Counted from the stretch's first letter, positions 1-7,265 are shown. The stretch: 35,779 nucleotides of DNA from Candidatus Saccharibacteria bacterium RIFCSPHIGHO2_12_FULL_41_12 (GCA_001790445.1 MGCQ01000002.1:1-35779); one strand, 5' to 3'. Numbers and translations: made by a program. Notes: a model not told the origin generated them from the letters alone.

Positions 1-39
1 ATACTTTCTTGTGCTAACAAGAAAGTATGCAAAGAAATA

Positions 40-449
40 GCAGGCTATTGAAGTAACATTATTGAAATATCTCTTCAATCAACCCAGTTTTTCCGGGACT
101 CCCTTTGGTCGGGCTAAAGCCTGGTCCTCAAAACATGGCGTTGCTTGAATAGATATTTCATCAGTTATTCAAGGGCCTGGAGCTTAAGTGGCTAGATTAT
201 TAATAATATTTTCTACGAAAATATACAGATTTAGAATCAGGCCTTGAGCAGACCTGAGAGATTTCGTCGAGATTACAACTATCAGACGAGGACTGTCTGA
301 CCCTACGTCGCCGAAGGCTATGGAGGGGAGTTCCGAGACCGTGGCTTCTGGCTAAGGTCAGGCTTAGCCTGCCTTTGAGCCAGAAGAGACCATGTCAGGC
401 TGTTGTGATCCTTGACTAGTAGTTTCATAAAGTCTGCTCAATCGCCTGT
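40..449 (+). ncRNA. Candidate large structured RNA, core of copy A
   Basis: The core folds into a closed multi-arm structure. P1 pairs GCAGGC..TTGA (40-51) with TCAA..GCCTGT (438-449). Arm I pairs TGAAATATC (63-71) with GATATTTCA (152-160), followed by TTCAA/TTGAA, CAAC/GTTG and GTTTT/AAAAC, around a conserved internal motif GGACTCCCTTTGGTCGGG. A central stem pairs CAAGGGCCTG (170-179) with CAGGCCTTG (238-246) around an AT-rich hairpin (206-224). Arm III pairs GCAGAC (248-253) with GTCTGC (432-437) and continues inward; its tip is much longer than in copy B. G-U wobbles (for example 40/449) make sense only if the plus strand is the RNA. Transcription is not shown. I could not match it to RNase P, tmRNA, SRP RNA, or group I or II introns by their hallmark motifs. 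Confidence 0.55.
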
Positions 450-494
450 CGGTTTTTGGGTTCCGTTTTGCCGATTCAAAATGGAATAAAAGCA

Positions 495-510
495 GGCTTG
501 CTTGCAAGCC
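495..510 (-). terminator. Possible purA terminator hairpin in the element end
   Basis: Read on the minus strand, the hairpin GGCTTG-CAAG-CAAGCC lies 15 nt past the purA stop and is followed by TGCTTTTATT. This would act as a weak intrinsic terminator. The same hairpin is part of the end module of copies A and B. Confidence 0.4.
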
Positions 511-524
511 GGGAAAGAGATACT

Positions 525-1754
525 TTAATCTTTTTTGATGACTTGGGTGCGGTTTGGACCGACGCCTATGCGGAATATTGGGGTGGCTAATTTTTGTTCT
601 ATGAATTTAACGTAATTTTGAGCATTTTCGGGGAGCTTGGAAAACTCTGTAATTAACGATATATCTTCTGCCCACGATGGCGAATTTTCATATTCTGGGG
701 AAGAATGGGCAAGTGCATCTGCAGAAACTGGGGCGATATCACCGACACCTTTATAACTTGTGCATACTTGTATTTTATTTCCAAATCTCGGGACGCAATC
801 TAGTTTTGTAATTGCAATGTGGGTTATGCCGTTAACCATGATGGCTCTTTTGATTTGCGGTAAGTCGAGATGCCCCATGCGCCGGGCGCGCCCTGTGGTT
901 GTGCCAAATTCTCCGTCCACTTCTGTTTGCTTACCACGAAGATTATTTAGCTGTGTTTCATCTGTTATTTCCGTGACGAATGGTCCACCGCCGACATGTG
1001 ACTGAGTGGCTTTGACTACGCCGATAACTTTGTTGATATATTTAGCGGGGATGCCGAGCCCTGTGCAAACGCCTCCGACAGTTGTTGTTGAGGAGGTAGT
1101 AAAAGGGTACATACCGTGATCAATGTCGAGCAAAAAGGCTTGAGCCCCTTCTGCTAGCACTTTTTTGCCACTACTTAGTTGTTGATTAACGTAAATTACG
1201 GTGTCAGTAGAAAAATCTGCTAATTGTTTGATCGCATTTATATACTCTTGATTGCTGTTTGTTTTTTCCCTGAGGAGTTCAGGGTTTGCTATGGCTTGCC
1301 CGAGGGTTAATCCAGCCCTTAGATACTTATCGGCAGATACTTGAGCAATGCCGGAGCTGGTGCTGCCTTGCGCGCTCGTAGAATTTTCTCTGGCTTTGTC
1401 GCTCACGATGTGGCTTGGCAAAATCAAGTGTGCGCTAGTACTTATTTTGAGATTTTCTGGAGTTACTTTGACGCCTTTTGACTTTAAATCATTAAATTCT
1501 TGGACAAGTTTGACGGGGTCTATCAGACAGCCATTGCCAATTACATTAACAACGCCAGAGTGAGAGATTCCTGATGGCACTGTGTGTAGGTCTAGCTCCG
1601 TCCCATCAGGTAAAACAACAGTGTGGCCAGCGTTTGGGCCACCGTTAAACCGTGCGACGATATCATGACTGCTGGCTATTTCATCAACAAATCTACCCTT
1701 ACCCTCGTCTCCTCTTTGAAGCCCGAGTACAACCGTGACCGATCCTTTATTCAT
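525..1754 (-). CDS. purA: Adenylosuccinate synthetase
   Basis: The protein joins IMP and aspartate using GTP to make adenylosuccinate, the first step from IMP to AMP, in the cytosol. It is 409 aa, slightly shorter than the usual 425-430. Seen: the GDEGKG loop with the catalytic Asp near residue 16, NGGPNAGHTV with the catalytic His near 44, EGAQAFLLDIDHG in the middle, and TTTGRARRMGHLDL towards the end. The phosphate-binding segment normally reading TTGRGIGP is STSSGIAQ here, so this loop is divergent. The retained Asp argues against PurZ, which replaces it. The ATG is chosen because a TATAAT box ends 6 nt upstream, giving a probable leaderless message. The gene is read alone, leftward, with copy A of the repeat beyond its stop. 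Confidence 0.95.
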   Translation of the reverse strand: MNKGSVTVVLGLQRGDEGKGRFVDEIASSHDIVARFNGGPNAGHTVVLPDGTELDLHTVPSGISHSGVVNVIGNGCLIDPVKLVQEFNDLKSKGVKVTPENLKISTSAHLILPSHIVSDKARENSTSAQGSTSSGIAQVSADKYLRAGLTLGQAIANPELLREKTNSNQEYINAIKQLADFSTDTVIYVNQQLSSGKKVLAEGAQAFLLDIDHGMYPFTTSSTTTVGGVCTGLGIPAKYINKVIGVVKATQSHVGGGPFVTEITDETQLNNLRGKQTEVDGEFGTTTGRARRMGHLDLPQIKRAIMVNGITHIAITKLDCVPRFGNKIQVCTSYKGVGDIAPVSADALAHSSPEYENSPSWAEDISLITEFSKLPENAQNYVKFIEQKLATPIFRIGVGPNRTQVIKKD

Positions 1755-1760
1755 AATCTA

Positions 1761-1766
1761 ATTATA
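1761..1766 (-). promoter_or_regulatory. purA -10 box (leaderless type)
   Basis: On the minus strand TATAAT ends 6 nt before the purA ATG, so the expected transcription start falls on or next to the start codon. No good -35 box and no Shine-Dalgarno sequence are seen. Confidence 0.6.
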
Positions 1767-1821
1767 CCATCCCAATGTATCAATACGTATCAACAAATAA
1801 CAAATATCAACCCCAAAATCT

Positions 1822-1833
1822 TCACGATCGTGA
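1822..1833. promoter_or_regulatory. Palindrome TCACGATCGTGA upstream of purA
   Basis: A perfect 12-bp palindrome lies about 55 bp upstream of the purA -10 box, between purA and the end of the PaaX/Cas2-like gene. The same CACGATCGTG core lies in the promoter of the regulator gene (2378-2389). I noticed no third copy in the window. The inferred role is an operator for the neighbouring regulator. Confidence 0.45.
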
Positions 1834-1866
1834 GAAATATGGGGCAATATATATTCAATTAATGTA

Positions 1867-2361
1867 TTAATTTAATTCGTTGCATTCATATATTTTAACG
1901 TAGTCTTCCAGATTCGATTCTTTGATCTCCGCCAAGAGATATTCTCGAAAGTCATATTTTGTTGTCCAAACGCTTTTCTGAGCTTGTTCAAAATACAACT
2001 CTCTTAGTATTTGTCTGAGTCTGTCGCGTTTGTATCTTTGAGTTTCCGGGATGTCAAATGTGATCATAAGTTTTGCTTCGCCGGCTAGTTTTTTTGGTTC
2101 ATAGATTTGTGCTTTGTTTTTACCCTTTTGGGTTAAGCGAGGAATCCCTGCGTGGTCAATGGCAATTAAGCCTTGGGCTATCATTCTATAGTATGCGTTT
2201 TTTAATGATTTTTCCTTTTTTCTTGATATTTTTGCGAGATCTTTGAAAAATTCTCTGCGAGCAAAACTGAATTTCAAGTTTGGCTTGCTATACGGGATGA
2301 GAGCTTTTAATAAATACACAGTGGTAGAGTTAGGCAAATTGTCACTTCTTTTATTATTCAT
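1867..2361 (-). CDS. PaaX/Cas2-like winged-helix regulator
   Basis: The 164-aa protein has an N-terminal helical part that looks like a winged helix (about residues 10-75: a Lys/Arg-rich helix, then RMIAQGLIAID..GIPRLTQKGK as wing). Its C-terminal half begins AKLMITFDIPE and ends with TTKYDFREYLLAEIKE, resembling the Cas2-like ferredoxin domain of PaaX-type repressors. Similar short proteins are widespread in CPR genomes and are often annotated as PaaX family or Cas2. No cas1 or CRISPR repeats are near, so a nuclease role in adaptation is unlikely. A palindrome overlapping its own promoter, with a second copy upstream of purA, suggests autoregulation and control of purA (inference). The -10 box lies 9 nt before the ATG, so it is probably leaderless. 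Confidence 0.7.
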   Translation of the reverse strand: MNNKRSDNLPNSTTVYLLKALIPYSKPNLKFSFARREFFKDLAKISRKKEKSLKNAYYRMIAQGLIAIDHAGIPRLTQKGKNKAQIYEPKKLAGEAKLMITFDIPETQRYKRDRLRQILRELYFEQAQKSVWTTKYDFREYLLAEIKESNLEDYVKIYECNELN

Positions 2362-2370
2362 ATTAGCATC

Positions 2371-2389
2371 ATTTTACTCACGATCGTGT
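2371..2389 (-). promoter_or_regulatory. Promoter and palindromic operator of the PaaX/Cas2-like gene
   Basis: The minus-strand -10 box TAAAAT (2371-2376) lies 9 nt before the start codon. The palindrome TCACGATCGTGT (2378-2389) is 1 nt upstream of it, inside the -35/-10 spacer, where a bound repressor would block polymerase. Confidence 0.5.
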
Positions 2390-2464
2390 AATATTTGCAA
2401 CTAATTTAGATTGATAAATGGATAACTTATGTGGTCAGTAGAGCGTTTAAATTTTTAATAGACT

Positions 2465-4342
2465 TTATTCCCATTCTGTTGTGCCTGGAGGTTTGCTGGT
2501 TAGGTCTATTAAAACTTGGCTGATGTAATCGAGTTTAAGAAGTTGTTGAACGCAGCTGTTTATTGTTTTTGCGGGGATGCCGAGGCCAGGCAAGGCGGCT
2601 TCTCCAGTCATAAAGTCGGGTGTAATAAATGGTCGGAGCGCAATTGTCCTTTGTCCAGATTTACCATAAGACGTTGGAGCTAAAATAACTGGCATCTGGT
2701 TGATCCCAAGCTTTGAACCATCTTTGTTGATAATGTCTCTGACGATATGGTCTGCTTTTCTTAGCTGCGTTGTAGTGCGATGGTTGAGATATGTGATCAC
2801 TGGTTCCTGAGCTGGCGTCTTATTAATATAGCCGTATGTAACACGGTTTATATTAATCTTTGCATTTGTAATTTTACGAGATAGATCGGACAACCTATGC
2901 CAATCGGGATTATTGCATCTAAGCACAGCGGCGTAGGCATATGTTCGGCCATCTCCTTGTACGCCGACTGTTTGAATTGGTAAAACATCGCCTTCAACAC
3001 CTGTGTTTTTCAAAATCTTGTCCAAGTTATCTTGGCTTTTTTCAAGTTTTACTCGGTTGCCCATTGTGCCATCAGAACAAATGATACGAATTGCCAATCC
3101 TGGGCCAGGGAACGGATGGCGATTGACCATTTTGTCGGGCAAACCCAGGTCACGACCTAAAGATCGAACTTGATCTTTATATAAAAACTTTAGTGGCTCA
3201 ACAACAAGAGATTCATCGCGGAGTTTTCTAATGCCGTCGGTGTCATTGTGATGAGTCTTAATAGTATCTAGCCCTGTGCCGGCGAGGCTAGATCCGCTCT
3301 CGATTATATCGGGACGTAGTGTGCCTTGGGCAAGAACAGTGTCAGCTGGCAAACTCTTGTTATGGATTATATCTCCCCGGATACTGGCAAAACAATCTCC
3401 AATGATTTTGCGTTTTTCTTGCGGATCAGCAATGTATTTGAGCTGTTTGGTGGTCTTGCCGTGGATTAGAGTACTAGCGTTAAAAAATTTATCAGCTGCA
3501 CGAATAACATTGACTTTAACTCCCAAGTTTTTCAAAGCTAGAGCTACAGCGGTGCTCTCGCCGGCGCGCATGAATCCATTGTCAATGTGGTAAGCGTGAA
3601 TTTTTTCAGGGCTGGGCAATGTTTTGGCGATCAGTACAGCCATTACTGTAGAATCAACGCCACCACTTAGGTACAAGATGACATGTTTGTCGCCGATAAC
3701 TTCCTTGATCTCTTCCATGCAAGTTTTAAGACGATTCTCTGCAGAAAAATCCTTGACGACACCGGCAATGTCAAACAAGAAGTTATTGAAAATATTTTTG
3801 CCTCTTGGCGTGTTGTGAACTTCTGGGTGAAATTGCAAGCCGTAGATTAGCTTTTTGTCATTTGCAATCGCTGATATAAAGTTTTTATGACCTCCAATAA
3901 TCTCAAAGCCCGGTGGTAATTTATCGACGCTGTCTCCATGGCTCATCCAAACTTGCTGAGAGGAATCTATGTTTTTGAACAGGGGACTTGTAGAAAATTC
4001 TGTCTGGGTTTTGCCATCCTCACGAAGTCCAGAATCAGAAACCGTGCCACCCATATATTTGGCAATTAATTGCATACCGTAACAGATGCCAAGTACGGGT
4101 TTGCCAGATTCAAAAATTTTAGGGTCGCACTGCTTTGCTCCAGGTTCGTTAATACTGTCTGGTCCGCCAGAAATAATCAATGCCCTGTATCTATTTAAAT
4201 TATTTACAGGAGTGTTTATTGGCAATATATCGCAATCCACCTCCAGCTCATGGACAACTCGGTCTATTTGCCCACAAAATTGTGATCCTGCGTCAAGTAT
4301 TGCTATTTGCTTATGTTTTGCCATAGAGTTTTTTAAAGTCAC
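2465..4342 (-). CDS. guaA: GMP synthase (glutamine-hydrolysing), long eukaryote-like form
   Basis: The enzyme converts XMP to GMP with ATP and glutamine. The class I glutaminase domain (about 10-195) has GICYGMQL with Cys 87 and FHPE with His 172/Glu 174. The ATP-pyrophosphatase domain begins at YLSGGVDS (PP-loop near 226-231). The C-terminal part has an extra segment, so the protein is 625 aa instead of about 525. It ends with RPFITPDFMTG and LTSKPPGTTEWE, strongly recalling the long animal-type GMP synthetases. The ORF opens with GTG at 4342, but an in-frame ATG at 4324 (MAKHKQIAIL) fits the family better. Neither has a clear Shine-Dalgarno. Both overlap the end of purB (32 or 14 nt), so translation is probably coupled. 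It is the last gene of purC-purB-guaA. Confidence 0.95.
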   Translation of the reverse strand: MTLKNSMAKHKQIAILDAGSQFCGQIDRVVHELEVDCDILPINTPVNNLNRYRALIISGGPDSINEPGAKQCDPKIFESGKPVLGICYGMQLIAKYMGGTVSDSGLREDGKTQTEFSTSPLFKNIDSSQQVWMSHGDSVDKLPPGFEIIGGHKNFISAIANDKKLIYGLQFHPEVHNTPRGKNIFNNFLFDIAGVVKDFSAENRLKTCMEEIKEVIGDKHVILYLSGGVDSTVMAVLIAKTLPSPEKIHAYHIDNGFMRAGESTAVALALKNLGVKVNVIRAADKFFNASTLIHGKTTKQLKYIADPQEKRKIIGDCFASIRGDIIHNKSLPADTVLAQGTLRPDIIESGSSLAGTGLDTIKTHHNDTDGIRKLRDESLVVEPLKFLYKDQVRSLGRDLGLPDKMVNRHPFPGPGLAIRIICSDGTMGNRVKLEKSQDNLDKILKNTGVEGDVLPIQTVGVQGDGRTYAYAAVLRCNNPDWHRLSDLSRKITNAKININRVTYGYINKTPAQEPVITYLNHRTTTQLRKADHIVRDIINKDGSKLGINQMPVILAPTSYGKSGQRTIALRPFITPDFMTGEAALPGLGIPAKTINSCVQQLLKLDYISQVLIDLTSKPPGTTEWE

Positions 4343-5699
4343 TTTTCATATAATTCTTGATTATTATTTGGGTCTTTTTTGACGAAATCCCAAAGTAATT
4401 TTGCTCAGGTTTGCTGATTATTGATTTCTCAAAATCAGAAAATTTATCCCAGTAGTTTTTGGCTTCTTCGTCTAAGCTGATTACGTCTACAAGATCTTGC
4501 TCAAGATCAAGAGCAGAGTGTGCTAATTTTTTGGCCTTTTCGTGAGCTTGGGTATGACCATATTTTTCAAAAAGTAGATAAAGAGGCTCAGCAGCAATTG
4601 CACCAGACGACATCTCTAAGTTTTTTTGCATTGCCGTTTCGTCTACCTCGATTTTTGACATGATAGTGTCTAGTCTCTTTGCCATCAATGCCACACAGGC
4701 TGGAATGATTGGATAAAATCTTGCAGAAGCGGAATCTGTCAGGTCACGTTGGTGCTCGCTGGATATATTTAAGTTTGCGTTGAGCAATTGTCCAGTTACT
4801 TGCTTGGACATGCCGATAACATTTTCGAAGTTCCACGGATTACGCTTGTGCGCCATAGTTGATGAACCTGTTTGGCCTTCTTCGAATTTTTCGCGAACTT
4901 CATTGATCTCTGTTCTTTGTAGATTTCTCATGTCGTGGGAAAGATTGGCCATAATGCCACTGGTTATGGTCATTTCATCAAGTAAGCGGATCATTCCCTC
5001 TGCAGGGACAATCTGCGTAGAAGATTCAGAGGGTGATAGCCCGATCTTTGCCAAAATATCTTTTTCAAACTTGATTGGATCGTCAATAAAAATACTTAAA
5101 GCGTTGTATGCTCCGACTGCTCCGGAGAATTTACCACAAAGAGACTGGCTGAGTTCATGAACGGCTTCCCCGGACTGCCGAAGTCTGGAAATGTACTCAC
5201 CAAGGGCAAAGCCAAAGGTTATCGGGACTGCATGCTGTCCGTGCGTGCGCCCGATTTGGGGCTGGTCTTTGTACTTATCTGCCAAATCTACTAATGTTTG
5301 GATAAGCGAATTGAGCCGAGGCAACACTAGTTCTTGAGTAGCAACCTTAAACTGCAATGCACTGGCGCTTGATACAATATCGTACGATGTTGCACCAAAA
5401 TGCACATACGGCTTTGCTTGGTCGCTAACTTCCGTCTTGATGGTATTGACGATAGCTTTAATGTCATGCTTGGTGATTAACTCTTCTTTTATAACGTTTT
5501 CTATATCAATTTTTTTGGTAGCATCTGTTATTTCTTGGGCAATATCTTTTGAGCAAACGCCAAAGTCGGACAGAGTTTGAGCCAGCACAGCTTCAATTTT
5601 GGCCTGATATTGAATCCGAGTTTTTTCGGATAAGTATTTGCTGATATCGGGGTCAAAGTACCTACCGTCTAGTGGGTCTATTGAATTATAGTCGTTCAA
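4311..5699 (-). CDS. purB: Adenylosuccinate lyase
   Basis: The enzyme acts twice in purine synthesis: it splits SAICAR to AICAR plus fumarate, and adenylosuccinate to AMP plus fumarate. At 462 aa it is of the longer E. coli-like type, starting with the typical SIDPLDGRY. The fumarase/lyase superfamily signature GSSTMAHKRNPWNFENV lies near residues 277-293, with TSYDIVSSA and GRTHGQHAVP upstream as the other active-site regions. The gene begins 1 nt before the purC stop region and overlaps guaA at its end, so the three genes form one leftward operon coupling IMP synthesis with both the AMP and GMP branches. Confidence 0.96.
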   Translation of the reverse strand: MNDYNSIDPLDGRYFDPDISKYLSEKTRIQYQAKIEAVLAQTLSDFGVCSKDIAQEITDATKKIDIENVIKEELITKHDIKAIVNTIKTEVSDQAKPYVHFGATSYDIVSSASALQFKVATQELVLPRLNSLIQTLVDLADKYKDQPQIGRTHGQHAVPITFGFALGEYISRLRQSGEAVHELSQSLCGKFSGAVGAYNALSIFIDDPIKFEKDILAKIGLSPSESSTQIVPAEGMIRLLDEMTITSGIMANLSHDMRNLQRTEINEVREKFEEGQTGSSTMAHKRNPWNFENVIGMSKQVTGQLLNANLNISSEHQRDLTDSASARFYPIIPACVALMAKRLDTIMSKIEVDETAMQKNLEMSSGAIAAEPLYLLFEKYGHTQAHEKAKKLAHSALDLEQDLVDVISLDEEAKNYWDKFSDFEKSIISKPEQNYFGISSKKTQIIIKNYMKSDFKKLYGKT

Positions 5700-5700
5700 T

Positions 5701-6639
5701 TTATATTGCCTTTAATGCGCTATTAATATTCGCCCCGATTCTTTCTAGAGGGCTGTCATCGTTATTTGGTATAAATTTCTCACCAATTAGTTTTTCGTAA
5801 AGCTCGACGTAGCGATCCGATATCATGTCAATTACCTCGTCATCTATCATTGGCGCAAATTCACCGGCCTGATTAGAAAATCCTTTGTCAAGTAGCCATT
5901 CTCGCAAGAATTCTTTCGATAATTGGACAGGTTTTTGATCTGATGATCCTGACAAATAGGCGTCATAGCTGTCTTTGTAAAAATATCTTGACGAGTCTGG
6001 AGTATGGATTTCGTCGATAAGGCACACCTGATTATTCAAAAAGCCAAATTCGTATTTTGTATCTGCGAGTATAAGACCGCGTTTGTTGGCCATCTCTCTG
6101 CCTCGGGCAAAAAGTTTTTGGGCGTAGTTATAGATTCTATATAAATGCTCTTTGTCTACAAGTTTCTGATCAATAATTTCTTGGTAGGTGATAGGGTCGT
6201 CTGTCTCAGACTTTGTTGTTGGTGTGATGATTGGGACATCAAAGACATGGTATTCGCTTAGTCCATCTGGTAATACCACACCAGAAACTGTTTTGATGCC
6301 GTGTTCATATGCTCTCCATGCGCTGCCCAGTAGGCTGCCGCGGACTATGACTTCAATCATTATTGGTTTGCATTTATAACCGATCGATACATTTGGGTCT
6401 GGTGCAGAAATCAGCCAGTTGGGTGCAACGTCCTTTGTTTCTTCTAGAAAATGTGCAGCGATTTGATTAAGGACTTGGCCTTTGTGTGGGATTAGTTCTG
6501 GGAATTTGTAGTCAAAAGCAGAGATTCTATCGGTGGCTACGCAAACAATCTTATTACCGATGTAATAAACGTCTCTCACCTTGCCGTGATAGAGATTTGT
6601 TTGACCCTTAAATGAAAAATCTGTGGTCGCAATGTTCAT
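5701..6639 (-). CDS. purC: SAICAR synthetase
   Basis: The enzyme ligates aspartate to CAIR using ATP. The 312-aa protein is the long form (about 240 aa is common in bacteria, about 300 in fungi and some bacteria). Seen: YHGKVRDVYY near the N terminus, ATDRISAFDY, the signature LILADTKYEFG and the catalytic-region motif DEIHTPDSSRY. It is the first gene of the purC-purB-guaA operon. TATGAT ends 7 nt upstream of the ATG with no ribosome-binding site, so the operon mRNA is probably leaderless. Copy B of the repeat fills the space between this gene and the divergent purE. Confidence 0.96.
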   Translation of the reverse strand: MNIATTDFSFKGQTNLYHGKVRDVYYIGNKIVCVATDRISAFDYKFPELIPHKGQVLNQIAAHFLEETKDVAPNWLISAPDPNVSIGYKCKPIMIEVIVRGSLLGSAWRAYEHGIKTVSGVVLPDGLSEYHVFDVPIITPTTKSETDDPITYQEIIDQKLVDKEHLYRIYNYAQKLFARGREMANKRGLILADTKYEFGFLNNQVCLIDEIHTPDSSRYFYKDSYDAYLSGSSDQKPVQLSKEFLREWLLDKGFSNQAGEFAPMIDDEVIDMISDRYVELYEKLIGEKFIPNNDDSPLERIGANINSALKAI

Positions 6640-6646
6640 TATCTAC

Positions 6647-6652
6647 ATCATA
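6647..6652 (-). promoter_or_regulatory. -10 box of the purC-purB-guaA operon
   Basis: TATGAT on the minus strand ends 7 nt before the purC ATG. A TCGAAT sequence 17 bp further upstream is a weak -35 candidate. Confidence 0.5.
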
Positions 6653-6696
6653 CAGGATATTGTTTGAAAATTCGATTCAAATTTATGTAAATTTTT

Positions 6697-7228
6697 AGCT
6701 TCATTGCGCTAAAGGTTGGGAACAACCTTTCATCGGCTTGCAAACAAGCCGTATTTTGTTCCATTTTTGTGTCGACAAAAACGGAACCCAAAAAACGCTC
6801 GTGCTATTGAACTAACATTATTGAAATATCTCTTCAACCAACCCAGTTTTTCCGGGACTCCCTTTGGTCGGGTCTGGGAGACCTGGTCCTCAAAACATGG
6901 CGTTGTTTGAAGAGATATTTCATCAGTTATTCAAGGGCCTGAAACAAAGCAGTCTAAAGTCATAATTAATAATATTTCCATAGGAAATATACACTCTGCT
7001 TCTGGTCAGGCCTTGAGCAGACCTGAGAGATTTCGTCAAAGATACAACTATAAAGACGAGGACTGTTTGAGTCCCGCCGTGGCGGGATGAGTTCCGCAGG
7101 CAGTTGTATCTTTTGACAAGAAATCCCATCAAGTCTGTTCATAGCCTGTTGTTTCTTTGCATACTTTCTTGTCAACACAAGAAAGTATGGTGATTGAAAG
7201 CCTGAAAGGCTTTAATCGCAACGCAGCT
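6697..7228 (+). repeat. Structured intergenic element, copy B (complete, with inverted ends)
   Basis: This is the most complete copy. It is bounded by imperfect inverted repeats: AGCTTCATTGCGCTAAAG (6697-6714) and, inverted, AGCTGCGTTGCGATTAAAG (7210-7228). The left end then has hairpins AAAGGTTG/CAACCTTT, GGCTTG/CAAGCC and GTTCCATTTTTGT/ACAAAAACGGAAC. The right end has CATACTTTCTTGT/ACAAGAAAGTATG (7160-7189) and AAAGCC/GGCTTT (about 7198-7213). The core is at 6803-7145. It occupies nearly all of the divergent purC/purE spacer and stops at the purE -35 box. No target-site duplication is obvious. Two ORFs of 64-70 aa in it are chance openings. Confidence 0.8.
6803..7145 (+). ncRNA. Candidate large structured RNA, core of copy B
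   Basis: The fold is the same as in copy A. P1 pairs GCTATTGAAC (6803-6812) with GTTCATAGC (7137-7145, one bulge). Arm I pairs TGAAATATC (6822-6830) with GATATTTCA (6914-6922). The central stem pairs CAAGGGCCTGA (6932-6942) with TCAGGCCTTG (7006-7015) around the hairpin ATATTTCC/GGAAATAT (6972-6990). Arm III pairs CAGAC..TTTCGTCAAAGATACAAC with GTTGTATCTTTTGAC..GTCTG. Its tip is a short CCCGCC/GGCGGG hairpin where copy A has a large extension. Differences from A keep the pairing, for example GGGTCT/AGACC instead of GGCT/AGCC in the arm I tip. Expression is not shown. Confidence 0.55.
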
Positions 7229-7258
7229 TTGTGTAATTTCCCCAATTTGTATTACAAT
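7229..7258 (+). promoter_or_regulatory. purE promoter
   Basis: TTGTGT (7229-7234), an 18-bp spacer and TACAAT (7253-7258) precede the ATG by 7 nt, giving a leaderless message. The -35 box directly abuts the right end of repeat copy B. Confidence 0.5.
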
Positions 7259-7265
7259 AGATGTA

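Larger units (their letters stand above)
1..510 (+). repeat. Structured intergenic element, copy A
   Basis: This gene-free stretch before the end of purA is one copy of a repeat family (also B at 6697-7228, C at 15041-15373 and D at 35683-end). From left to right it holds a perfect 12-bp hairpin ATACTTTCTTGT / ACAAGAAAGTAT (1-28), a GCAAAGAAA tag, a folded core (40-449), a GGTTCCGTTTTG / CAAAATGGAAT hairpin (about 460-486) and a GGCTTG / CAAGCC hairpin (495-510). The left end may continue outside the window. The core is very similar to copy B, but the end modules are on opposite sides compared with B. No conserved ORF is seen. I infer a MITE-like element carrying an RNA-like core; no transposase is present to prove mobility. 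Confidence 0.8.

Noticed and set aside
152-172. Hammerhead ribozyme from the CTGATGA motif present in the reverse strand of the repeat core
   Set aside because: The required GAAA after stem II and the cleavage-site arrangement are absent. The motif is part of a continuous helix.
1-510. RNase P RNA, tmRNA, SRP RNA or a group I/II intron
   Set aside because: I found none of their hallmark motifs (for example tmRNA tRNA-like ends, group II domain V). The multiple copies in one small window also argue against single-copy housekeeping RNAs.
760-1005. Plus-strand ORFs antisense to purA, guaA, purB and others in the ORF track
   Set aside because: They are shadow frames of well-supported genes, without family motifs or start signals.
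525-1754. PurZ (dGMP-specific homolog used for 2-aminoadenine DNA)
   Set aside because: The catalytic Asp in GDEGKG is kept and no accompanying phage genes are present. purB and guaA context fits normal purine synthesis.
1867-2361. CRISPR-Cas locus suggested by the Cas2-like domain
   Set aside because: No cas1, no other cas genes and no repeat-spacer array are in the window. The N-terminal winged helix fits PaaX-type regulators better.
6716-7178. Three ORFs of 64-70 aa inside repeat copy B
   Set aside because: They follow the hairpin arms, are not open in copies A or C, and lack ribosome-binding sites.
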